DNA of 64,000 nucleotides from Candidatus Competibacteraceae bacterium (GTDB taxonomy: Bacteria > Bacteroidota > Bacteroidia > CAIKAF01): assembly GCA_014879445.1 (NCBI GenBank), contig JACSSC010000032.1:1-64000 (forward strand), written 5' to 3'. Shown here in pieces: positions 29,472-38,169 of the stretch. The notes below the pieces were generated by a model. It saw only the letters and a list, made by a program, of their open reading frames with translations, was not told where the DNA came from and did no database searches. The translations under genes were made by a program, and so were the position numbers. Position 1 is the stretch's first letter. Each line of letters begins with the position of its first letter.

Positions 29472-31565
29472 GTGTTTGACATAGCGATATCATATCCTTC
29501 ATGGTTTATTCTCCTTTGTATTGCTGGTGGTGCAACATACAGTATCGTATTGTATGTTAGAAACCGTAATCAAACTTCTATTTCATCACATTGGTTGTAT
29601 GTTTTGGCTACGCTGCGTTTTGTTTTTACAACTTTGCTTTTCTTTTTTCTGCTATCGCCTTTTGTGAAAAAAAATTTCAGACAAGTATTAAAGCCACATG
29701 TTGTGATTATGGCCGATAATTCGGCTTCCATTCTTTTTAATCGCGATTCATTATTTTATAAGTCAGTATTCCCTGCTCAGGTTAAAGAATTTGCAGATAA
29801 TTTACGGGCCGATTATGAAGTGTCGTTATATGGATTTGATGACGAACTTCATGAGCAGCATGACTGGAAGTATGACGGTACACAGACAGATATTGCTTTA
29901 GCGTTGGATGAACTCTCTGTTCGATATGCCAATCTTAATCTTGGTGCAGTTGTACTGATGAGCGACGGATTGTATAATCGAGGGTTGAATCCGATGTTTA
30001 TGCTTGAAGGATCACCGGTGCCATACTATACCATTACATTAGGAGATACAGCGAGGCAGCGCGACCTCCTGATCCGCGATGTGATGTATAATAAAGTGGT
30101 GTTTTTGGGCAATCAGTTTCCACTTGAAATTACAGTTGATGCTAATAAATTAGCTGATAAGAATACGCGACTTTCCGTTTTGCATAATGGTCGCGAACTC
30201 TTTGCCAAAGATATTCGCATAACGAATGAGCGATTTTCAACTCAAATACTCGTTCCATCCATTAAAGCCGAGCAAACAGGCACCATGCGACTAACGATAT
30301 CCCTTCAACCGCTGGAAGGAGAAATTACACTGCAAAACAATCAACGAGATGTTTTTATTGAAGTGATTGACAGCCGTCAGAAAATTCTTATTCTTGCCGA
30401 GTCGCCCCACCCTGATATTGGTGCGTTGAATCAACTTATTGCATCCAATCCGAATTATCAGGGAGAGGCATCTTTGATTCAGGATTTTCGCAAACCGATC
30501 AACGGATATTCATTGGTTATTTTTCATCAATTACCTACAGCTACAGCTCCGGCGTCTGCTCTTATCAATGATGCACGTAATGCCCGTGTGCCTCTCCTTT
30601 TTATTCTTGGTGCTAACACTCATATACCTGCATTTAACTCCTTGCAAACTGGTTTGACGATTCAAGGTAATCGTAACAATACTGACGAAGTACAACCTTC
30701 ATTTAATCATTCTTTTACTTCTTTTTCTCTTTCAGACCCGCTTAAGCAGTTTATGCAACGAGTACCGCCTCTATACAGTCCATTCGGCAATCAATACCAA
30801 ACATCATCGGCTTTCAATACGTTGTTTTATCGAAAAATAGGCAATACAACCACTGATTTTCCTTTGATTGGATTTATGCAATTGAATCAATCTAAAACCG
30901 GTATTATTGCCGGTGAAGGTATCTGGCGTTGGCGATTACATGATTATATGCAAAACGAAAATCATGAACGATTCCATGAGCTTTTTTCAAAAATTATTCA
31001 ATTCCTTGCAATCAAAGAGGATAAAAGTTTATTCAGAATTTATACCCAAAATCAGTTTTGGGAGAATGAGCCCATTCGCATTGATGCCGAACTGTATAAT
31101 GATAGCTATGAACTCATCAATGAACCTGATGTGAAACTGGATATTGTATCTGACGAAAAGAACACATATTTATTTACGTTTAATCGCTCAGGAAATGCAT
31201 ACCGATTGCAAGCAGGGCAATTACCTGTTGGAGAGTATGCATATACTGCCACTGTGGTGAGTGGAGGCAGAACACATCAAAAATCAGGACGTTTTTTGGT
31301 TAAGCCCATACAGATTGAATCTGTTCAAACCGTTGCCGATTTTGAATTGATGAAAGGGATTGCCGGAATTACAGGCGGACAGATTTTTGAAAAAAATCAA
31401 CTATCCGCATTAGCCGATACCATCCGTCAGCGCCCGGATATCATCAGTAAATCTATCTCTCAAAAACAATTACGTGATTTGATATATTACAAATGGATTT
31501 TCTTTTTATTATTAGCGATTGTTTCTTTAGAGTGGATTATTAGAAAATGGTTAGGTACGTATTAG
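29472..31565 (+). CDS. VWA domain membrane protein
   Basis: A 697-aa protein with two hydrophobic segments at the N-terminus (residues 8-30 and 39-62) and one at the C-terminus (about 670-690). Between them lies a von Willebrand A-like domain with a complete MIDAS: Asp82-x-Ser84-x-Ser86 (ADNSAS), the Thr in GTQTDIA and the Asp in VLMSDG, followed by a glutamine-amidotransferase-like region (about 305-390). Related Bacteroidota proteins are known only as VWA-domain membrane proteins; a role in envelope assembly or protein interaction is plausible. The start is GTG at 29472. The next gene begins inside its end (19-bp overlap). Confidence 0.78.
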   Translation: MFDIAISYPSWFILLCIAGGATYSIVLYVRNRNQTSISSHWLYVLATLRFVFTTLLFFFLLSPFVKKNFRQVLKPHVVIMADNSASILFNRDSLFYKSVFPAQVKEFADNLRADYEVSLYGFDDELHEQHDWKYDGTQTDIALALDELSVRYANLNLGAVVLMSDGLYNRGLNPMFMLEGSPVPYYTITLGDTARQRDLLIRDVMYNKVVFLGNQFPLEITVDANKLADKNTRLSVLHNGRELFAKDIRITNERFSTQILVPSIKAEQTGTMRLTISLQPLEGEITLQNNQRDVFIEVIDSRQKILILAESPHPDIGALNQLIASNPNYQGEASLIQDFRKPINGYSLVIFHQLPTATAPASALINDARNARVPLLFILGANTHIPAFNSLQTGLTIQGNRNNTDEVQPSFNHSFTSFSLSDPLKQFMQRVPPLYSPFGNQYQTSSAFNTLFYRKIGNTTTDFPLIGFMQLNQSKTGIIAGEGIWRWRLHDYMQNENHERFHELFSKIIQFLAIKEDKSLFRIYTQNQFWENEPIRIDAELYNDSYELINEPDVKLDIVSDEKNTYLFTFNRSGNAYRLQAGQLPVGEYAYTATVVSGGRTHQKSGRFLVKPIQIESVQTVADFELMKGIAGITGGQIFEKNQLSALADTIRQRPDIISKSISQKQLRDLIYYKWIFFLLLAIVSLEWIIRKWLGTY

Positions 31566-32467
31566 ATATTAAACATTATTTATTATACTGGGGGTGGGCA
31601 TCCATGCTCTGTATGTCATGGACATCCTGTAAACAAGAAATACCTAGCGAAGGAACGCCGGATTATACCGTTCAATATTTAGAGATAGATGGTGTAGATC
31701 CCACATTGTTGAGCTTGGATATTTATATACCCCAACAACCGGACGTTCTGCCTGCACCCGTTGTTGTTTGGATTCATGGGGGCGGTTGGCATACAGGCGA
31801 TAAAGCCAATCGCATGGCTTATAAAGAAGCACTTTTTGATAGTTTGGGTTATGTATTGGTAAGCATTAATTATCGCTTGTCGCAGGAAGGCATGGATTAC
31901 AATGATTCGCTGCATGTTCATTATCCAATACATAATCAGGATGTTGCGACAGCAGTTTCTTGGATATTTATACATATTGAAGAATATGGAGGCAATCCAC
32001 AAAAAATTGTTTTGATGGGGCATTCGGCAGGTGCTCATTTAGTGGCGCTTACAGCAACCGACACATCGCTGCTTGGAACAACCGGCTATGCTCCATCGTG
32101 GTTACGCGGTGTTGCTTCTTTTGATACAGAAGGGTATGATGTGTATGCCACACAAACCTATTCGCCTAATGATATTTACAATGGTGCTTTCGGCAATAAT
32201 CCAGATATATGGAAACAGGCATCGCCTATTTATCATACTTCGCATGGGCAGCCGATTCCTCCCTTTTTAATGTGTGAAAGGGGAAGTACATTAAGAAAAA
32301 ATATATTACATCGGTTTGCCGATTCTTTGTTACTGAAAGGCACACCTGTTACTATTATAGATGCCAATGCATTAAGCCATGAAGAAGTAAATACATACAT
32401 TGGTAAAACGGGTGATTCATTCATTACGCCAGGTTTAATTCAATTTTTGGCGAATTGTTTTGAGTGA
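31547..32467 (+). CDS. Alpha/beta hydrolase lipoprotein (esterase/carboxylesterase-like)
   Basis: A 306-aa hydrolase with the esterase oxyanion motif HGGGW, nucleophile Ser160 in GHSAG and a candidate His in LSHEEV. The N-terminus has a hydrophobic stretch ending SWTSC, which fits a lipoprotein signal. It resembles family IV lipases/carboxylesterases and kynurenine formamidase-like enzymes. The substrate cannot be read from sequence. It overlaps the VWA gene by 19 bp and precedes the DNA glycosylase gene by 3 bp. Confidence 0.83.
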   Translation: MVRYVLDIKHYLLYWGWASMLCMSWTSCKQEIPSEGTPDYTVQYLEIDGVDPTLLSLDIYIPQQPDVLPAPVVVWIHGGGWHTGDKANRMAYKEALFDSLGYVLVSINYRLSQEGMDYNDSLHVHYPIHNQDVATAVSWIFIHIEEYGGNPQKIVLMGHSAGAHLVALTATDTSLLGTTGYAPSWLRGVASFDTEGYDVYATQTYSPNDIYNGAFGNNPDIWKQASPIYHTSHGQPIPPFLMCERGSTLRKNILHRFADSLLLKGTPVTIIDANALSHEEVNTYIGKTGDSFITPGLIQFLANCFE

Positions 32468-32470
32468 GAT

Positions 32471-33079
32471 ATGATACGTTTAGCCGAATCATATTACCTC
32501 AATCAGGATGTAGTGGGATTGGCACGTGATATGCTGGGCAAAGTGCTGGTAACGCATATAGGTGGTATTGTAGCTGCCGGATTGATCGCAGAAACGGAGG
32601 CATATGCGGGTATCAATGATAGGGCATCACATGCCTTTGGTGAACGGCGAACAAATCGTAATGAAGTGATGTATCATCGAGGCGGAAAATCGTATGTGTA
32701 TTTATGTTATGGGATACATCATTTGTTCAATATTGTTACTCATGATGAGGGCATTCCACATGCAATTTTGATTCGTTCAATTATACCTATTGAAGGAATA
32801 GAGGCGCAATTGAGAAGAAGAAGCCAAACCATTTGGAAGCCGTCCGTTACTCAGGGGCCCGGTAAAGTATCACAGGCAATGGGTATCACGGTGAAAGAAA
32901 ATGGAGTATCTCTGTTAGGAAATAGAATATGGGTAGAGGATAGAGGCGTAGATATTCCCAAAGAGATTGTTAATATTAGTCCACGCATCGGAATAGATTA
33001 TGCTGGAGAAGATGCGAGTTTGCCCTATCGGTTTTATATAACATACGAGGGCTTAAAAAATCATCATTTGATTTTTTAA
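32471..33079 (+). CDS. 3-methyladenine DNA glycosylase (AAG/MPG family)
   Basis: A 202-aa base-excision repair enzyme that removes alkylated purines. Catalytic Glu lies in AETEAYAG; RASHAFGERRTNRNEVMY, YVYLCYGIHHLFN and TQGPGKVSQAMGI are family blocks. The stop codon lies inside the right arm of the strong terminator hairpin, so the last residues are coded by the stem. Confidence 0.93.
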   Translation: MIRLAESYYLNQDVVGLARDMLGKVLVTHIGGIVAAGLIAETEAYAGINDRASHAFGERRTNRNEVMYHRGGKSYVYLCYGIHHLFNIVTHDEGIPHAILIRSIIPIEGIEAQLRRRSQTIWKPSVTQGPGKVSQAMGITVKENGVSLLGNRIWVEDRGVDIPKEIVNISPRIGIDYAGEDASLPYRFYITYEGLKNHHLIF

Positions 33080-33088
33080 GCCCTCGTA
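33044..33088. terminator. Bidirectional terminator hairpin, perfect 20-bp stem
   Basis: The left arm 33044-33063 (starting TACGAGGGCTTAAAAAATCA) and right arm 33069-33088 are exact reverse complements with a 5-base loop TCATT. GC-rich base and A/T-rich top give a T run on both strands. It lies between the convergent glycosylase gene and the 1357-aa T9SS gene (stop at 33123) and would stop both. Its left arm and the glycosylase stop codon overlap the coding region. Confidence 0.88.
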
Positions 33089-33122
33089 GGCGTTTTTCAG
33101 TAGAATGAAATGCAGAGAGTGT

Positions 33123-36100
33123 TTACTGTTTGATAATTTTGTTCAGCAGAATGAGTTCGTCATTTCCTACCACTCGAACTTTGATAGCATACACACCGGC
33201 AGCCCAGTTTGATCCGTCTAAAGAAACTAGCGTATTGCCTTCGAGCGAATAGCGGCGAAAAGATATAATGCGACCTATCATATCAATTATTTCTATATCA
33301 ACAACGCAATCCTGAGAAGTAATAAAATCTAAGAAGAATTCATTGTGAGATGGATTGGGATAAATGCTATTGATGCTTACTAAGGCACTAGGTAGTTTGC
33401 CACCCGATGCAATGGTTACGATATTTGAATAAGAATAATCGCCGTTAAAGTCTGTTTGTTTGAGGCGATAGTAACTGATAGGGAAGTAAGGCGACTCATC
33501 ATATGCATGGTAATTGATTATCATGTTGCTATTACCTGCGCCGTTTACTATAGCTATAGGCAAAAAGTTGACACCATCAGCTGAACGCTCTAGTGTAAAG
33601 TAGTCGTTATTTGTTTCGGAAGCTGTTATCCACTCAAGCCGATTTCTATCACCTTCTGCATAACCTGTAAAGCTGAGAAGCTCGATAGGAAGGGGTGTAG
33701 CAGATTGTGCAGCACCAAATTGTGAAAATCCATTCATGTTAGTACGTGTTACTACAGTGGGTGTAGATGCTGCACATATACCATTAAGTGTCCAAGTGCT
33801 TCCGTTGTCTGAAGATTTCATTACGGTCCATCCGGCTGCACTGATAATGTTTGTAGCGTTGGTAGGATACAAAGTACAAGTATAAGTCCCACTTGATGAG
33901 TTATCAGATGCATTGATCGTCCAATAGCCATTATCTTCTGCAGGAAGGTTGTAAGATGTAGAGCACTCAGATCCGCCCTGAGTAGGAGGGGCGCTTGGCC
34001 ATCCATCAAAACGTGCTGCTAATCTGGGAATATTAGTAGGTGTAGTGAATGAGATGTTGGCACGTTGATATCCTTTCACTGTGTCGCCAACCGGCAGATC
34101 ATAGCTGGCAGCTGCACCATTTAAACTACGCCATAGATTACCTGCTACAAAGCTACTTGTATTGCCAGATGAAACAGAGGAGGGTGTATTGTTTTCTATA
34201 TCAACACGGAAAGCACCTGTAATGATAGTACCCAGCGTTAAAGTGAGTGTGCCTGTATTTGATTTGATGAACATATCGCTAAACAGCTTAACCGCATTAT
34301 TAATACCACCTGCATTTTGAATGATTACATTATTTAGATCTAACTGAGAAGCTCCTTGATTATAGTTTTGCACCGCAGTACCAATAAAATGTAATGTGCC
34401 TGTCGTTCCAGTATTGCTGAATGTAGTATTCCCATCAAAATTGGACAGATTGCCACCAAGACGAATGTGTTTTCCATTTGTATTTAGGATACTAGAGGCA
34501 TTAGTGGTTATAAGGTCTCCATTTACAGTAATATTGCTTTGTAATACTACTGAGCCACTTGTTTTGTCAATCACAAAGTGATGAAATGCATCTGTTCCGA
34601 CAAAAGAACCTGTAATATTTTGCACACCGGATCCAACAAATTGTATGATAGACCCAGGTAGGCAAATCAGATTACCATTATTAGTTACATTACCGTAGAT
34701 ATTTAATGTTACATTGGGTTGAATAGTTAGCGATGCGCCGGGGGCAATGTAAATATCTTCAACATTATATGTTGTGGGATTTGTATTGGTTAGATTGGGT
34801 TGAAATGTTGATGAGCTTAGAATATAGGCATCTTTATTATAGTCAGGCATGCCGCAGCCGCCCCAGTTGATTATTTCATCCCAGTTAGAGCTATTATTTC
34901 CACCGGTCCAATAATATATATTTGATGAGTTGTATAAAATGGGTGTTGAATTAAATTGAATACTAAATCCAGAAGTAGAGTTTGAGTAATTTTGAATTAC
35001 CAGTAAAAAGGTTTCGCCGGTCAATCCGAATGGTGATACTTCATAAGCAGCATTATATCCTGAACCATACGGTGAAGGGCCATTTCCGTCTAGAGAAGTG
35101 CCTGTTACGCCTAAATAACTGTAATTACAAGCCAGTTCGCCATCGCCACCTGATGAAGATATGTTAGTGCAGTTGGTAGAGCCGGCTCCACCAATTTTCC
35201 ATAATACCCAGTCATAGTCGGTTTCATTGCCTGCGCTATTATATCCAGGGTTTGATTGACCTGTAATGGGATTGGGGTTTCCGTAGTCGTTAGGAACGAT
35301 ATTAAAGAGAATGTTGCCATCTGATGCCATAGTAAACTGATACCAAACAGAGTTGGCTTCACCATTGGTACAATTACCAGCACCTGAGAAATCGCAGGTT
35401 GCTCCAATGGCTTGGAATCCAGGATTCCCAGAGGTCATGGTAGCACCACATACTTGTAATGCAGAAGAACAATCCTGGCCTGGTAAACTATCGAAATGAT
35501 TTGTACCGTCAATGGCAACAATTTCGAATGTGCCAATCGAATTGTTGTTCCCATCTACTACAATATAGTAAGTTTGTCCGGCTGTGAGGCCTGAGAGGTG
35601 TAAGTATGAGTAGTATTGAGTGTAACCACCACACGAAGGGGCATTGTCGTTGCATGCTACAAAAGTTAGTGATGTGCAGCTTCCCGAATAAACTGCAATC
35701 TGTGGATTTTGTAAAGGTGTACCACTATTGGTTGGGAGGGTTCTTATTTTTAGTTGACCTGATGCAGGAGCAACAACTGTGTACCAAATGGAATTTATGA
35801 TGCCTGTTGACCAACAAGTTGGTTTGGCAGGTTCGTTGGCGGATCCGGCACATGCATTGTTGCCAGATGCTTGTATCCCTAAACTCAATGGCTCAGCATT
35901 GCAAGGCAAATCGTTGGCTGCTGCCCCACCTGTTCCTGATGGTGCTGTAATACTTATTGAATAGGGGTTGCAGTCAGGACTAGGCCATGAGTCAACAATA
36001 ACATAATACGTAATCCCCGCTGTAACACAAACTGTCAATGATTTATTTCCGGTAGATGATTGTGCCGAACCAACACATATACCACCTAAGGTTGGGCAAC

Positions 36101-37196
36101 CTTCGTGAACATTTAAGCTGGTATAGCTACCTGTTGAGGTAAGTGTAATATTAACATTGCCCGAAATGGTAGGTGTAAAGCTGTACGAAACGTCTTCGCC
36201 ATTGTAGTATTGTGATGCCCCGCAAATACCTGTTACATTGGTACTCGAAATATCATTGACTTTTCCACAGGTTGTTTGTCCGTTATGAGAATAGGGTAAA
36301 GTGCTAATTGCTATGTCGCCCGTTCCTAAGTTACATGATACTACATCAGATGCGCAAATGGTAAATGTGTTAGTCCCCGATCCAATGCCTTGATGATATA
36401 CTCGGATATAATAGGATTGCCCTGGTGTAAGCCCATTTAATAATACAGTTTCTGTTCCGCCATTTCCTGTTGCGTTTACGCATTGCAATGAACTAAGCGA
36501 GGCACAAGTACCTGAAAAAACCTGCACAACAGCGTCATAAGAAGCTGAAGAATTTACTGTAATTTGTGCAATGCCGGTATTAGTAGCTGTGATTTTATAC
36601 CAAACATCATCGTCGGCAGTGCCTGTGCACCCCAATTGTGATTGTGATGCATTAGACGATGTACCTGATATGGGGCTACTACAGCCGGTGAGTGGTATGT
36701 TGATGGCTTCTAAACAATTGTCGTTGGCCGGAGGGGATGAAACACAAAGTTGTCCAAGCATACTGCTTCCTGATGCTGTAACTTGCACGTAATAGTAGTT
36801 TCCAACAACTGTTGTAAATGTAATGGTTTCGTCGGCACCATTTCCAGGGTTGTCAGCACAGGTTAGGTACGACATGCTGCCACAATCGTTGATGCTGTTT
36901 TGGTATATATATACCTTAGAATCTCTATTTGTGGTTTGATTATCAAAAGTAACAGTTGTAGTGCTTGTTGTGGCCTGAAACCAAACAAATTTATCGCGAC
37001 TACCGGTGCCTCCACATTGTGTGCTAAGTGGTGTAACTGTGCTGTGATTCCAGTAAGCAACGACAGAACATTCATTAACTGCAACCTGAGCACTGCCGGC
37101 GATTGAACAATCATTGCTGGGAGTTTGGCTCCATATTGTTGTATAAAAGGTTAGGAATGTAGTGTAAAATAATATAATTTTTTTCATCATATTCAT
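33123..37196 (-). CDS. Large T9SS cargo protein with pre-peptidase-like repeats
   Basis: A 1357-aa exported protein: Sec signal peptide in the first 25 residues, then several bacterial pre-peptidase-type beta domains (about 25-700; repeated GxSYYIRV and CxxLxxLxC patterns). Around 760 begins a region with IYYWTGGNNSSNWDEIINW followed by repetitive strands, and at about 1275 the T9SS type A tail starts (IYPNPSHNEFFLDF). It has many Cys residues. It is likely a surface or released adhesin or matrix protein; no enzyme motif is visible. The ATG at 37196 or one at 37187 may be the start. Confidence 0.88.
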   Translation of the reverse strand: MNMMKKIILFYTTFLTFYTTIWSQTPSNDCSIAGSAQVAVNECSVVAYWNHSTVTPLSTQCGGTGSRDKFVWFQATTSTTTVTFDNQTTNRDSKVYIYQNSINDCGSMSYLTCADNPGNGADETITFTTVVGNYYYVQVTASGSSMLGQLCVSSPPANDNCLEAINIPLTGCSSPISGTSSNASQSQLGCTGTADDDVWYKITATNTGIAQITVNSSASYDAVVQVFSGTCASLSSLQCVNATGNGGTETVLLNGLTPGQSYYIRVYHQGIGSGTNTFTICASDVVSCNLGTGDIAISTLPYSHNGQTTCGKVNDISSTNVTGICGASQYYNGEDVSYSFTPTISGNVNITLTSTGSYTSLNVHEGCPTLGGICVGSAQSSTGNKSLTVCVTAGITYYVIVDSWPSPDCNPYSISITAPSGTGGAAANDLPCNAEPLSLGIQASGNNACAGSANEPAKPTCWSTGIINSIWYTVVAPASGQLKIRTLPTNSGTPLQNPQIAVYSGSCTSLTFVACNDNAPSCGGYTQYYSYLHLSGLTAGQTYYIVVDGNNNSIGTFEIVAIDGTNHFDSLPGQDCSSALQVCGATMTSGNPGFQAIGATCDFSGAGNCTNGEANSVWYQFTMASDGNILFNIVPNDYGNPNPITGQSNPGYNSAGNETDYDWVLWKIGGAGSTNCTNISSSGGDGELACNYSYLGVTGTSLDGNGPSPYGSGYNAAYEVSPFGLTGETFLLVIQNYSNSTSGFSIQFNSTPILYNSSNIYYWTGGNNSSNWDEIINWGGCGMPDYNKDAYILSSSTFQPNLTNTNPTTYNVEDIYIAPGASLTIQPNVTLNIYGNVTNNGNLICLPGSIIQFVGSGVQNITGSFVGTDAFHHFVIDKTSGSVVLQSNITVNGDLITTNASSILNTNGKHIRLGGNLSNFDGNTTFSNTGTTGTLHFIGTAVQNYNQGASQLDLNNVIIQNAGGINNAVKLFSDMFIKSNTGTLTLTLGTIITGAFRVDIENNTPSSVSSGNTSSFVAGNLWRSLNGAAASYDLPVGDTVKGYQRANISFTTPTNIPRLAARFDGWPSAPPTQGGSECSTSYNLPAEDNGYWTINASDNSSSGTYTCTLYPTNATNIISAAGWTVMKSSDNGSTWTLNGICAASTPTVVTRTNMNGFSQFGAAQSATPLPIELLSFTGYAEGDRNRLEWITASETNNDYFTLERSADGVNFLPIAIVNGAGNSNMIINYHAYDESPYFPISYYRLKQTDFNGDYSYSNIVTIASGGKLPSALVSINSIYPNPSHNEFFLDFITSQDCVVDIEIIDMIGRIISFRRYSLEGNTLVSLDGSNWAAGVYAIKVRVVGNDELILLNKIIKQ

Positions 37197-37205
37197 TTTA
37201 ATGAG

Positions 37206-37550
37206 TTAGCATTTCTTTTTTAATTCGTTATGATTAGCGCCATGCTTGTAAAATACTTGCATGCCTGATAGCGTATGGTTAACAACTCGGAATGCAGCTT
37301 CGGAGGAGACGTACACAGAAACATCATAAGTGATGAGAAAAACTTCAGCGCCCTGACAATATTCAATGCTACGAATGCCAGGTATATGATTGAGTTTTTG
37401 CATGACCTCATCATAGCGTTTCTGATTAAAATTGGGAATGCCAATCACCAACTCTCCGGATTCGTTAGCCGAATTATAGCTGGCAAATGACGAGTTATCT
37501 ATGCTTGTATGTGCGTTTACACTCCATGATAATGAACTATAAACAAGCAT
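37206..37550 (-). CDS. Small exported protein, signal peptide interrupted by a stop codon
   Basis: A 114-aa reading frame from the ATG at 37550, with a ferredoxin-like stretch (YDEVMQKLNHIPGIRSIEYC and FLITYDVSVY) and no known family. Read upstream in frame the sequence gives ATG AAA TAA ATT GTA TTG CTG ATT ATG at 37574, which would be a normal signal peptide start except that codon 3 is TAA, most simply a change from AAA. The gene is therefore either a fresh pseudogene, is started at 37550 without the positive end of the signal, or reflects a sequencing error. It lies 9 bp before the T9SS gene. Confidence 0.6.
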   Translation of the reverse strand: MLVYSSLSWSVNAHTSIDNSSFASYNSANESGELVIGIPNFNQKRYDEVMQKLNHIPGIRSIEYCQGAEVFLITYDVSVYVSSEAAFRVVNHTLSGMQVFYKHGANHNELKKKC

Positions 37551-37891
37551 AATCAGCAATACAATTTATTTCATTTTACATGTTTTTGTTGTTATTGAAT
37601 TGATTAAAAGTATGGCTTGATATAATAAATATGAAAATGGTTAACTAATACTTTTTGTAGGTAATTTCAAAAAGATAATGGAGGATATTACGTATGATGT
37701 TACGTAGTATTACTTGTTTTTAAGAATAAAAATCTAAAATTACGTAATGAAAAATGGTATGACGCTTTGCGAATTTTGAACTCAATAATCCGTCAAGTTG
37801 TAAAGTTGATAAGCTGATTGTTTCGTGAAATCGAAGCACAACTAGATAGGCACAAAATAATCGAAGCATTATTTAATTTGTATTTGATTAA

Positions 37892-37904
37892 GCTCCGTAG
37901 GAGC
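37892..37904. repeat. Short palindrome, copy 1 (GCTCCGTAGGAGC)
   Basis: A 5-bp stem with GTA loop; AGCTCCGTAGGAGCG is shared with a second copy exactly 50 bp downstream. The sequence resembles short REP-like palindromes seen in Bacteroidota intergenic regions; that comparison is from memory. Confidence 0.7.
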
Positions 37905-37941
37905 GGAATCAAAATAGCATTTTGGATATATGGTTGGGTTA

Positions 37942-37954
37942 GCTCCGTAGGAGC
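37942..37954. repeat. Short palindrome, copy 2 (GCTCCGTAGGAGC)
   Basis: Second exact copy of the palindrome, same orientation, 50 bp from copy 1. Confidence 0.7.
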
Positions 37955-38040
37955 GATATAATTGATTATTTATAAACCCTATTGTATTAGGTTAGGAAAT
38001 ACAAAAAAATGTTGAAGAGGTGGAAGATGTCGGCTGTTTT

Positions 38041-38151
38041 GCGGCAGGGATAGAAAGGGCGCTGCCAAAAGGCAGCGGTGCGCAGCACCGGAGCGAAGCG
38101 AAGCCCTGCATAGCCCGGCGACCCGCAGCTGCAAGTGCGGGGCGGGCGCCC
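38041..38151. repeat. GC-rich folded element (dispersed-repeat-like)
   Basis: A sharp GC-rich island in AT-rich DNA. Nested pairings can be traced: GCAGGG (38044) with CCCTGC (38104); CGCTGCC-AAAA-GGCAGCG (38060-38077); GGTGC-GCA-GCACC (38077-38089); GCCCG (38113) with CGGGC (38143) enclosing CCCGCA (38122) with TGCGGG (38136); and a final GGGCGCCC. It resembles repeats that I recall between genes in other Bacteroidota. It could be a mobile palindromic element, an RNA or a terminator of the radical SAM gene, whose stop lies 18 bp further on the minus strand. Confidence 0.6.
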
Positions 38152-38169
38152 AAATAAAAAAAATTAGAG

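Larger units (their letters stand above)
37575..38169. other. 595-bp intergenic region
   Basis: The longest gap without a gene. It is AT-rich up to about 38040, holds two short palindromes (37892-37904, 37942-37954), then turns into a GC-rich folded element (38041-38151). No tRNA or convincing ORF was found; antisense frames through the GC-rich part look like composition artefacts. Confidence 0.75.
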
